Shown: positions 12,478 to 21,805, counted from the first letter of the stretch. The stretch is 41,966 nucleotides of DNA from Oscillospiraceae bacterium (GCA_031259495.1 JAIRLJ010000006.1:1-41966), one strand, 5' to 3'. Notes: generated by a model not told the origin, from the sequence alone. Numbers and translations: made by a program.

Positions 12478-12602
12478 ATAAATAACAATGATACGCATAA
12501 CAAATTCAGGCTTGGCATTTCTGTTGTATCTATTATTTTGGGTATTCTAAAAATAAATTTTTTTGCTTATTTTAAAGCTTGAAAAGGAAATGAGTTTTAG
12601 CA

Positions 12603-14153
12603 GTGTCTAAAAAAACTTTCTATATAACGACTCCAATTTACTATCCTTCCGGCAATGCGCACATCGGCCATGCATACAGTACAGTAGCAGCTGATGTGAT
12701 AGCTAGGTTTAAGAGGCTTGTTGGTTTTGATGTCGTTTTCTTAACTGGAATGGATGAACATGGACAAAAAATAGAATTGACTGCGAAAGATAAAAAAGTT
12801 ACCCCTCAAGAACTCGTAGATAATATATCTTCAAAATTTGAAAAGCTTTGGAAAATTCTTAACATTTCAAATGACCAATTCATAAGAACTACTAGTAATT
12901 TTCATAAAAAAGCTGTTAAAAAAATATTTACTTTATTAAAATCAAAACAAAAGATTTATAAAGGTTTCTACAAAGGATGGTACTGTACACCATGTGAAGC
13001 TTTTTGGACTGAGACTCAATTAGACGAAAATTACAAATGTCCGGATTGCAAGAGAGATGTTAAATTAACAAAAGATGAAGCTTATTTTTTCAAACTTTCT
13101 GAATATTCTGATAAAATTTTGCAACTTTATGAAAAAAACAAAAATTTTATAAAGCCTGCGAGCCGATTAAACGAGATGATTAATTTCGTCGAAAATGGTC
13201 TTGAGGATCTCTGCATAAGCAGGACTAGTTTTAGTTGGGGGATAAAAGTTCCAAACGACGAAAAGCATGTAATTTATGTCTGGCTAGATGCTCTGACCAA
13301 TTATATCACTGCTCTTGGATATATGAGCGATAATAATCGTAAATTTGAAAGTTACTGGCCAGCAGATTTACATATTGTCGGAAAAGAAATAGTAAGATTT
13401 CATGCTGTAATATGGCCCGCCATTTTAATGGCTCTTGATCTTCCTTTGCCAAAAAAAATTTTTGGACACGGATGGTGGCTTACTAAAGATTCTTCAAAAA
13501 TGTCAAAATCAAAGGGCGATGTGATAGATCCCGCATATCTTTGTAAAAAATATTCAGTAGATGCTGTAAGATACTTTTTGTTACGTCAAGTCCCCTTCGG
13601 CACAGATGGAACATTTTCTTTTGAAGCTTTCTTTAAAAGGTTAAACTCGGATCTTGCAAATGACCTTGGAAACCTTGTATTTAGATTAATTTCAATGATA
13701 GAACGCTATTTTCAAGGAAAACTCCCCGAGCAAAAAGAAGCGGAAGAAAAAGATAAGATTCTTATACATAGTCTTGTCAGTGCTCACAAAAAAGTAGCTT
13801 ACAACATAGAACGCTTGTCTTTTTCACTTGCTCTTAAAGAAATTTTTAAACTCGTAACTGCATGCAACAAATACATAGATGATACTGCACCATGGAAACT
13901 TTTAGAAAATAAAAACAAAAACATAAGGTTAGCAACGATCTTATATAATCTCTGCGAATCTTTGAGAATTATTTCTTTACTGCTGTACCCTTTTATGCCA
14001 GATACCAGTTGCAAAATAAGAAAACAACTAACAATAGATAAAACTATTAATTGGGAAGATGCTAAAAGATTTGGACTTTTTAAAGCTAGTATTCCTATTA
14101 CTAAACAAGAGGTGATTTTTCCAAGAATTTACTTAGAAAAAGAAAAACTTTAA
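12603..14153 (+). CDS. metG: Methionyl-tRNA synthetase (GTG start)
   Basis: TPIYYPSGNAHIGHAYS (HIGH), 4-Cys zinc knuckle CTPC..CPDC, KMSKSKG motif. Confidence 0.97.
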   Translation: MSKKTFYITTPIYYPSGNAHIGHAYSTVAADVIARFKRLVGFDVVFLTGMDEHGQKIELTAKDKKVTPQELVDNISSKFEKLWKILNISNDQFIRTTSNFHKKAVKKIFTLLKSKQKIYKGFYKGWYCTPCEAFWTETQLDENYKCPDCKRDVKLTKDEAYFFKLSEYSDKILQLYEKNKNFIKPASRLNEMINFVENGLEDLCISRTSFSWGIKVPNDEKHVIYVWLDALTNYITALGYMSDNNRKFESYWPADLHIVGKEIVRFHAVIWPAILMALDLPLPKKIFGHGWWLTKDSSKMSKSKGDVIDPAYLCKKYSVDAVRYFLLRQVPFGTDGTFSFEAFFKRLNSDLANDLGNLVFRLISMIERYFQGKLPEQKEAEEKDKILIHSLVSAHKKVAYNIERLSFSLALKEIFKLVTACNKYIDDTAPWKLLENKNKNIRLATILYNLCESLRIISLLLYPFMPDTSCKIRKQLTIDKTINWEDAKRFGLFKASIPITKQEVIFPRIYLEKEKL

Positions 14154-14214
14154 GCTGATGATCTAAAGTCAATGAAATGACTATTTAATACAAACTTAGC
14201 AGAGGAAAATTGGC

Positions 14215-14985
14215 ATGAATTTAATTTTTGACACACACGCTCACTATCATGATAGTGCTTTTGATATTGATCGAAAAAAACTTTTGGATCGTCTTCCAAG
14301 TTTTGGAGTGTCAGGTGTAATAAATTGTTCCACAAATCTCGAAAATGCAGAAGAAACCATAAAGCTCTGCAAAAAGTACGAATATATTTTCGCAGGAATT
14401 GGCATCCATCCTTTATATGTCAAGGATTTACAAGAAAACTATCAGGAAAAAGTTATACATTTAGCTAAAGAAAACAGAAAAGTAGTATGCATAGGAGAAA
14501 TAGGTCTTGATTATTACCACAACAAAGAAAATAAAGAAGAACAAAAAGAGTTTTTTGAAAACCAAATTAAAATTGCAAAAAAACTTGATTTGCCTGTGGT
14601 AGTCCACGATAGAGAATCTCACGAAGATGTACTGAAAATTTTAGAAAAACATAAACCCAAAGGCGTCGTGCACTGCTTTTCGGGAGATTCTCAGATGGCA
14701 AATAAACTCGTAGAGATAGGCATGTATCTTGGCTTTGGAGGAACAGTTACTTTTAGAAATACCGAACAAATTAAAGATGTTCTACTTAATATTCCCGAGG
14801 AGAGAATTCTACTTGAAACTGACGCGCCATACCTTGCACCAAAACCCTTCAGAAAAAAACGCTGTGATTCTTCTTTCATACTTTACACAGCAAAAAAAAT
14901 AGCTGAGATAAAAAATACTTCCATACACGACCTTCTTTGGGCAACAAAAGAAAATGCTTGTGATTTGTTTAGTCTATCTTTTTAA
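14215..14985 (+). CDS. tatD: TatD family hydrolase
   Basis: DTHAHYHDSAF, GIHPLYV, IGEIGLDYY, VVHDRESHED, LLETDAPYLAP. Confidence 0.95.
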   Translation: MNLIFDTHAHYHDSAFDIDRKKLLDRLPSFGVSGVINCSTNLENAEETIKLCKKYEYIFAGIGIHPLYVKDLQENYQEKVIHLAKENRKVVCIGEIGLDYYHNKENKEEQKEFFENQIKIAKKLDLPVVVHDRESHEDVLKILEKHKPKGVVHCFSGDSQMANKLVEIGMYLGFGGTVTFRNTEQIKDVLLNIPEERILLETDAPYLAPKPFRKKRCDSSFILYTAKKIAEIKNTSIHDLLWATKENACDLFSLSF

Positions 14986-14991
14986 AATTAA

Positions 14992-15207
14992 TCAAGCAAC
15001 TTCTTTTTTTGTTTGACTCGTTTTTTTAGTTTCACCAGGCGGCCCTCTATAAACGTTTTTTTCTCTTAGTGTCTCCGGACTTTTAAAGTTTTCACCTGCT
15101 ATACTCATAGTTGCGTTTTTTACGGCTAACATTAGTTTCAAAGATAGCATTCTACTTAATAACATTACTTTTTTTTTACGGTTGCAACTGAATTTTGGAA
15201 AAATCAT
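14992..15207 (-). CDS. Small hypothetical protein (71 aa; internal ATG preferred over 15285)
   Basis: MIFPKFSCNRKKKVMLLSRMLSLKLMLAVKNATMSIAGENFKSPETLREKNVYRGPPGETKKTSQTKKEVA; GGAG RBS a few nt upstream of the ATG at 15207. Confidence 0.5.
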   Translation of the reverse strand: MIFPKFSCNRKKKVMLLSRMLSLKLMLAVKNATMSIAGENFKSPETLREKNVYRGPPGETKKTSQTKKEVA

Positions 15208-15530
15208 ACTTTTTTCTCCATTTATATTAAAATTTTTGTTATATATTAATAAAATTTTTAAATTATTTTTAATTTTTTTACACAAAATGCATAAAAATTT
15301 CTAAATAAATTCTAGTTAACACAAACTGTCGAACTGTGTTGTATTACGCAAACTTTTTAGGAAGTTAACAAAATATTTTAGGCAAAAAAGATAGTTCTTA
15401 GTTGTTATATATATATTTTTGTATACTTTCAATAAAATTTCTTATTATAATCTGATTATTTTTATAAAAAACTCACAAAAAAAATTCAACAAACTATTCA
15501 ACAAAATAAAATGTGTACAATGTTAGCACT

Positions 15531-15623
15531 ATGCTATTATGATAACGATTAGAACTTAAAAAGGATTTTTAAAAAAATAAAATAGTATTTAACGAATCCT
15601 GTTAATACATATCATAACAGCAT
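15531..15623 (+). promoter_or_regulatory. Nested inverted-repeat leader upstream of murC
   Basis: ATGCTATTATGATA (15531-15544) against TATCATAACAGCAT (15610-15623), 13/14 complementary, enclosing AGGATT (15562-15567)/AATCCT (15595-15600). Confidence 0.4.
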
Positions 15624-15659
15624 ATGATTAACTTAAATGTCTGAAAGAAAGGGGAACTA

Positions 15660-17033
15660 TTGAAAAATCCATTTTCGAAAGCAAAAAATGTACACTTCAT
15701 AGGAATTGGTGGCTCTGGTATGTGTGCTATTGCTGAGATTTTACTTAACCGAGGGTACAAAATAACAGGCTCTGACAATTATAATTCGGATACTCTTAGG
15801 CGTATGAGATCTTTAGGTATTTCAGTAACAACAAAACACAGTGCAGAAAATATAAAAAATACTGATTTAATTATTTACTCAGCAGCTATAAAACCAAATA
15901 ATCCAGAGCTCATTTTTGCTAGAGAAAAAAATATGAACTGTCTGGAACGTTCTGTTGTACTTGGAATCTTAATGTCAGAATATAAAAATACTATAGCAAT
16001 TTCTGGCACACACGGAAAAACAACTACAACTGCGATGACAACACAGATATTTTTTGATGCAAAAACCAAGCCTACCGCAGTAATTGGAGGATATTTACCT
16101 AGTATAAAAAGCAATGCTTTAATTGGAGAATCTGAAACTATAATCTGTGAAGCTTGTGAATATGTCGATACTTTTTTACAACTACATCCAAAAACTGCTG
16201 TTCTACTTAACATAGAAGCAGATCATCTTGATTACTTTAAAAATTTTAAAAATTTAAAACTTTCTTTTGAAAAGTTTGTTAGACAAATAAAATCAAAATT
16301 AATAGCTAACGGCGACGATACAAATGTTTTAGAAATTGCAAAAAATACAGATATAGATTTAATAACTTTTGGGTTTAGTAGAAACAATAGTTATCAAGCA
16401 AAGTTTTCATTAATAGATAAGAAAAAAAGCACGTTTTCTGTTTTTTTAAATGATAAAAAACTTTTTGATATACATCTTAAAATACCGGGGATTCACAATA
16501 CATACAATGCATTGGCTTCGATTGCAGTTGCATACGAAAACGGTATTAAGTTAAGCGATATAAAAAAATCTTTAGAAAATTTTGTAGGCGTCCACAGACG
16601 TTTTGAAATACTCGGAAAAATAAACAATATAACAATAGCAGATGATTTTGCTCATCATCCAACGGAATTAAGATTAACTCTAAACACAGCTACTAACCTT
16701 GGTTACAAGAGAGTAATAGCGATATTCCAACCGCATACCTATTCAAGAACATACACCTTTTTAAGCAATTTTGCAGATGCACTTTCGATAGCAGATAAAG
16801 TTATAATTTCGCAAATTTTGCCGGTAAGAGAAAAGAACATTTATAACATACATGCAGAAGATCTTGCAAAAAAAATAAACGAATCTGTTTGGTTTGAAAC
16901 GTTTGAAGAAATAACAAACTACATATTAAAAAATGCAAAACCAAATGATCTTGTAATTACACTCGGTGGTGGAAATATCTACGTTTGTGCAAATATGATA
17001 CTCGAAGCATTAAAATTTAAAAAAACCGTTTAA
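15660..17033 (+). CDS. murC: UDP-N-acetylmuramate--L-alanine ligase (TTG start)
   Basis: VHFIGIGGSGMCAIAEILLNRGYKITGSD, SGTHGKTTTTAM, DDFAHHPTELR; upstream GAAAGGGG RBS. Confidence 0.96.
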   Translation: MKNPFSKAKNVHFIGIGGSGMCAIAEILLNRGYKITGSDNYNSDTLRRMRSLGISVTTKHSAENIKNTDLIIYSAAIKPNNPELIFAREKNMNCLERSVVLGILMSEYKNTIAISGTHGKTTTTAMTTQIFFDAKTKPTAVIGGYLPSIKSNALIGESETIICEACEYVDTFLQLHPKTAVLLNIEADHLDYFKNFKNLKLSFEKFVRQIKSKLIANGDDTNVLEIAKNTDIDLITFGFSRNNSYQAKFSLIDKKKSTFSVFLNDKKLFDIHLKIPGIHNTYNALASIAVAYENGIKLSDIKKSLENFVGVHRRFEILGKINNITIADDFAHHPTELRLTLNTATNLGYKRVIAIFQPHTYSRTYTFLSNFADALSIADKVIISQILPVREKNIYNIHAEDLAKKINESVWFETFEEITNYILKNAKPNDLVITLGGGNIYVCANMILEALKFKKTV

Positions 17034-17182
17034 TTATTAGGTTTCCTGCAAAACTAAATTTCAAGCTCAAAGTTATAAATCCCAGTCACAAGATTAAATC
17101 GTAAATTAAATTCTTTTCCTGTTTTTATTGACGTTTTAATAAACGTAAGTTCAAAAAATTTAAGATCTTTTTGTATAAAAAC

Positions 17183-17350
17183 GGACGAGCTTGCCGATCA
17201 AAGCAAAGTCCAATACTATCCGAACTCTATTGGCGCAAATGTGGCAGGCAGGCACCCACACGATGCAAAAGTCATCGTTCTTACCATGGGGAGGGGACAA
17301 ACAGATGCCACCTATGCGGTGACGCATGGTTAAAACGCGGTATGTCAACA
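17183..17350 (+). ncRNA. Putative structured non-coding RNA, family not assigned
   Basis: GC-rich island in AT-rich flanks; several hairpins including GGAC-ga-GCTT..AAGC-aaa-GTCC, CCAATA..TATTGG, ACGATG..CATCGT, and ATGCG-GTGA-CGCAT (GNRA loop only on + strand); TATAAA about 8 nt upstream. Confidence 0.6.
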
Positions 17351-17525
17351 CTAATCAAACCAAAAATTAAACTATATCATTTCACAGTTTCATATAAGTA
17401 TCAAAAACAAAACTATATGACAGAACTCATTTAAACCAATAACAAACAAACTTTCAAAAAAACTACAGACAAAAAACTAGAAAAAATCTCTCAAACTTTC
17501 AAAATATTAGCTGAAAATTTTCGTA

Positions 17526-17601
17526 TGGTCGAGGTGACAGGGCTCGAACCTGCGGCATCTTGGTCCCAAACCAAGCACTCTACCAACTGAGCTACACCTC
17601 G
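17526..17601 (-). tRNA. tRNA-Pro (TGG), CCA encoded
   Basis: Reverse complement CGAGGTGTAGCTCAGTTGGTAGAGTGCTTGGTTTGGGACCAAG..GGTTCGAGCCCTGTCACCTCGACCA folds as a cloverleaf, anticodon TGG. Confidence 0.95.
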
Positions 17602-17630
17602 ATACCTACCCATTGTACACCAAAATTCGG

Positions 17631-17713
17631 TGCGGGCAACAGGATTTGAACCTGCAAGAAATTTCTTTCATACGGACCTGAACCGTACGCGTCTGCCATT
17701 CCGCCATGCCCGC
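17631..17713 (-). tRNA. tRNA-Leu (CAG), long variable arm
   Basis: Reverse complement GCGGGCATGGCGGAATGGCAGACGCGTACGGTTCAGGTCCGTATGAAAGAAATTTCTTGCAGGTTCAAATCCTGTTGCCCGCA, anticodon loop TTCAGGT. Confidence 0.95.
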
Positions 17714-18108
17714 TAATAAGAATCCATTGATGGATCTCTAAATGATGAACAATTTTGGCTAATTTTTTACGTTTTTCGTTAAAAAGCCTCGATTTAGCAC
17801 TAATAAACCTACATTTTTTGCCTCAAATTGTAAGAAACTAGCTCAAAATTCATTTCGCTAAAAATCGTTAACAAATTCTAAGTTAATTTTTCAGTATGCT
17901 AATGCTCATCTAAAAAAACATCTAGATCATAGCAAATTGTAAATAAGCTTTCAATTTTTGTGTTAAGCCAAAGTAATTGGTGACTATGTCGAAATATTAT
18001 TAATAATTTAAAGTTAACAGTGCATTTTCACACTGCTATCTTTTTTAAAAAATGCATAAACATCAAAAAACAACGCAATATTCTAAAATTAAGATTAGGA
18101 GAACATTT

Positions 18109-19063
18109 TTGAAAAAACTTAAATTAAATAAGAATTTCTTTATTCTTCTTGCTATCTTGCTTGTTTTTATTTCGATTTTGTTTTTTGAAGTTTGGAAAAA
18201 ACAAAATAAAATAATAGTTGAAAAATTTACAGCCCCTGAGAGTAATCTGAAACAAAATTTGGAATCACTAGCAAAACTTCTAGATAATAAAGAGTTTGAA
18301 AAATAAAAAAAGATTTCAGATAATTCTAATTGTCATAACGAAAAAACACTACAAAACTTGGGATATAAAGTTTTTATTGATAAAAAAATACACAATATTT
18401 TGAAAAAAAATTTACATTTTCAGGCTATCATAGACGAAGGTGCAGGAGTTGTTTATGGAGTTTTTGAAAAAAATGTATGATTTTAACCTTTCCCAGAAAT
18501 CAAATTGGGTTGTTATAGATGTAGGATTCAATATAGGAGCAACCACTATCTTTTTTAGCAGAAAGGAAAACGTAAAAAAATATATGCATTCGAACCTGTA
18601 ACTTCCACATGCAAAATGGGGCTAAATAATTTAAGACTTAGCTCTTGTGAAAAAAAGTAGAATTATTTAATTACGGTCTTGGCGACTTTAATGATGTAAA
18701 AACAGTAAAATTTAATCCCTATGTTACTGAGGGCACATCTAGTGTTTTTGAAACAGATGAAGGAATAGATTGTCAAATTCATATTAAAAAAGCTTCAGAA
18801 ATATTGAAACCTATTTTAAAACGACATTCTTTCAAAAAATATTTTTGAAACTTGATTGTGAAGGTGTCGAAATGTCGATCATGAAAGATCTTCAGTCAAA
18901 AAATATGTTAAACAATTTTGATACCATAATAATGGAATACCATCTAGGTTGTGGAAATAAAATAAAGAAAATACTAATAAAAAATAATTTTGATATTTTA
19001 CCTCATACACCTCTTAATGAAAGATTGGTCATGCTAAGATGCAAAAAAAGAAGTAAATTGTGA
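18109..19063 (+). pseudogene. FkbM-family methyltransferase remnant with N-terminal membrane anchor
   Basis: Pieces in different frames: LKKLKLNKNFFILLAILLVFISILFF (anchor), NWVVIDVGFNIGATTIFF, YAFEPVTSTCKM, NYGLGDFND..VTEGTSSVFE, LKLDCEGVEMSIMKDL; in-frame TAA near 18304 and several frameshifts. Confidence 0.8.
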
Positions 19064-19099
19064 TCTTGAAAAATATTTTCTTCATAATGGGGATTTTCT

Positions 19100-20071
19100 A
19101 TGAAAAAAATCATTTTTTTATTATTACCTGTTTTATTTTTAACAGTTTTTATCTATTACATTGCACTCAAGGAACTAAACAAAAAAATAAATTCAATGTC
19201 TAATTATTGTAATAGTATTAATAATTACGATGGTATTAGTGTAGTTAAATTCAAAGATTGTGGGCTCGGAAATCAAATGTTTATTTATGCTTTCGGAAAA
19301 ATTTTAGAAAAAAACACAAAGACAAAAGTATTTTTTGAAAAAGACGAACTTGATAATTCCAAAACAAATAGAAAGTTTTGTTTGGATAAAATGAACACAA
19401 AAATGGATATCATTTCAAAAAGCGCAGTACAAAATTTAAATTTAAAAACAATAGATTTTGTAGGTACAAAAGAAGCAAGAAGTGTTGATTTATCTATCAT
19501 AAAAAGTACAGGCAATTACATCTATTACGGTCATTGGGAAAATCCCAATTGGGGTTACACGCAAATTTTAAAAGAACTTTATGAAGATTTTTCAGTAAAA
19601 GAAGATTTAGATAAAAAAAATTCAGATATGCTCAAAAAAATTCAAAAAACAAATTCAGTTGCTTTAAATTTTAGAGTAAATAACCCAAAAACAGATGATA
19701 GCTCTTTTATATCTTTAGGAAAGAAATATTACAAAAATGCCATGGATTACATAAGTTCAAAAGTTAAAAATCCTCATTATTATATTTTTTCTGAACGTCA
19801 AGACTTGTGCAAAGAAATTTTAGATCTAAAAGAAACAAAGCATACTTTTGTTAACATCAACGACGATTCTAAAAACTATCTTGATATGAATCTGATGAAA
19901 AATTGTAAACACAATATAACTTCATACAGTACTTTTTCTTGGTGGGGTGCTTTTTTAAATAAAAATGCAAATAAAATCGTAACTCTTCCTAAAGGTGAAT
20001 GGTATAAAAATATTAATTTAACAGGTAAAAATCTATTTTTTAAAGGCTGTAAATTTATTTCTATAAATTAA
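19100..20071 (+). CDS. Glycosyltransferase family 11 (alpha-1,2-fucosyltransferase-like) with N-terminal anchor
   Basis: VVKFKDCGLGNQMFIYAFGK, SVALNFRVN, NITSYSTFSWWGAFLN; N-terminal IIFLLLPVLFLTVFIYYIAL. Confidence 0.88.
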   Translation: MKKIIFLLLPVLFLTVFIYYIALKELNKKINSMSNYCNSINNYDGISVVKFKDCGLGNQMFIYAFGKILEKNTKTKVFFEKDELDNSKTNRKFCLDKMNTKMDIISKSAVQNLNLKTIDFVGTKEARSVDLSIIKSTGNYIYYGHWENPNWGYTQILKELYEDFSVKEDLDKKNSDMLKKIQKTNSVALNFRVNNPKTDDSSFISLGKKYYKNAMDYISSKVKNPHYYIFSERQDLCKEILDLKETKHTFVNINDDSKNYLDMNLMKNCKHNITSYSTFSWWGAFLNKNANKIVTLPKGEWYKNINLTGKNLFFKGCKFISIN

Positions 20072-20090
20072 TAATTAGGGAGAGTCATAT

Positions 20091-21032
20091 TTGATAAAAT
20101 ACAAAATATCTTTTTTAAAAACGCAACATTTCTTAAAAAAAATAAAATCATTCTATCCTGCTTTATTGTTACTCATTGCTTTATGTTTTAACTCTATTTT
20201 TGTAAATTTACAAAAATTGCATACTCAAGATAACACCAAAATAGCCGTTATTGTACCTGTTTACAACACAGAAAAATATCTTACGAGTTGTGTAAATTCA
20301 ATAATCAACCAAACGCTTCGAAAGATTTCTATAATTTTAGTTGACGACTGTTCTACTGATAATTCTTTACAAATATTAAAGAAATATGAAAAAAATAACA
20401 GAGTAAAAATTTTACAACATGATCACAATAAAGGTGGAAGTGCGGCAAGAAATACGGGAATTAAATACGCTATATCAATGTTTAAAAATTTGAAATATAT
20501 AACTTTTGTAGATTCTGATGACATAATAGAGTCAGACACTTATGAAAAAGCCTTTGAAGAAGCTTTAATGGATGATGCTGATATTTTAGCTTTTGCAGCA
20601 GATACAAAGCATCCAAGCTTTGAGAATAATAATGGCCTTGATAATAAAAAAGGAGGTCACAAACCAGAAGATAAAGTACTTCGAAATTATAATTTACATG
20701 ATCGCGTAAAAGCATTTGAAGAAAATGAGATACAAACAGGTTTTCCGATGGTTTGGAACAAACTATATTCTACAAAAATATTTCGAGAAATACTTTTTAT
20801 GGAAGACCTTCAACCACATGAAGATTTATGTTTTAATGCAATGGCTTATATTAGGGCAAAAACTATCAAATTTATACCTAATGTTTTTTACCATTGGAGA
20901 ATATATGGGAATTCAACAGGGGATACTACATCACAAGAAAAATCCCTAAAACTTTTAGAACTTTCGCGATCACATATAATTGAAGATTGGAAAAAATGTA
21001 AAGTACCAGAAGAAGATATCGAAAAAATTTAA
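20091..21032 (+). CDS. Glycosyltransferase family 2 with N-terminal hydrophobic anchor (TTG start)
   Basis: IAVIVPVYNTEKYLTSCVNSIINQTLRKISIILVDDCSTDNS, GGSAARNTGI, FVDSDD; N-terminal FYPALLLLIALCFNSIFV. Confidence 0.88.
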   Translation: MIKYKISFLKTQHFLKKIKSFYPALLLLIALCFNSIFVNLQKLHTQDNTKIAVIVPVYNTEKYLTSCVNSIINQTLRKISIILVDDCSTDNSLQILKKYEKNNRVKILQHDHNKGGSAARNTGIKYAISMFKNLKYITFVDSDDIIESDTYEKAFEEALMDDADILAFAADTKHPSFENNNGLDNKKGGHKPEDKVLRNYNLHDRVKAFEENEIQTGFPMVWNKLYSTKIFREILFMEDLQPHEDLCFNAMAYIRAKTIKFIPNVFYHWRIYGNSTGDTTSQEKSLKLLELSRSHIIEDWKKCKVPEEDIEKI

Positions 21033-21120
21033 ATCACAATTTAAAAGTTAAATTTGCACAAAATTATTTACATGCCCGTATTTGATTTCGAAAATATTCT
21101 TAATAATTAGGAGAAAAAAT

Positions 21121-21732
21121 TTGGAATTTAGTGTATTAGGTTTAAAAATAAAAACGAATTTTTTAAACTTGGCTTTGATTGTATGTGCTGTAATACTTTC
21201 TGATGCTTCGGGTTTTACTGGTTTTTGGGTATTTTTAGCGATAGTCTTGCACGAAACAGCACACCTTCTAACTTTGTGTATATTTAAATGTCAACCGAAA
21301 GAAATACGATTTGCAACATTTGATGTTGTTATAGTAGAAAAAAATTTTGTCCAAAGAAGTTTTTTAAAAGACACACTTATATATATATCTGGCCCTCTTG
21401 CTAACATTTTTTTTGCTTTTTTTATTTTGTTTTTACACAAAATATTTAATTTTCAAATTTTATTAGAAATATTTTTAATCAATATAACTTTAGGCTGTTT
21501 TAATTTATTACCTATAGTTTTTTTGGACGGCGGAAAAATTCTAAAATTACTTTTAGAATTCAAATTTAATCCTAGGAAATCAAAAAACATTCTTGTTGCA
21601 ACTTCGATTATAAGCATTGTTCCATTATTGTTGACAGGAATTATAGGAGTTTGCAGTAACAGCTTTAATTTTTCACTTTTATTTCTGTCTATTTATCTTG
21701 TCATAATGTTATTAATAAAAAAAATTGAATAA
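21121..21732 (+). CDS. M50 site-2 metalloprotease (SpoIVFB-like); TTG start after AGGAG preferred over 21082
   Basis: HETAHLL (HExxH) and FNLLPIVFLDGGKIL (second zinc motif), multi-TM. Confidence 0.82.
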   Translation: MEFSVLGLKIKTNFLNLALIVCAVILSDASGFTGFWVFLAIVLHETAHLLTLCIFKCQPKEIRFATFDVVIVEKNFVQRSFLKDTLIYISGPLANIFFAFFILFLHKIFNFQILLEIFLINITLGCFNLLPIVFLDGGKILKLLLEFKFNPRKSKNILVATSIISIVPLLLTGIIGVCSNSFNFSLLFLSIYLVIMLLIKKIE

Positions 21733-21805
21733 ATAAATTAAAAATCTTTTTATGTAAAACGTTTACTTTATCAAATGCACAACTTATCTAGCAGATTTAG
21801 TTATT

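Noticed and set aside
15520-15545. TTAGCACT as a possible CIRCE/HrcA half site
   Set aside because: No GAGTGCTAA partner at the right spacing, and the site is upstream of murC rather than groESL; the groESL upstream region also lacks a recognisable CIRCE.
17160-17434. ORFs 17160..17351 (-) and 17171..17434 (+) as proteins
   Set aside because: Both overlap the GC-rich hairpin-rich block with no plausible domain; a structured RNA explains the composition and pairing better.
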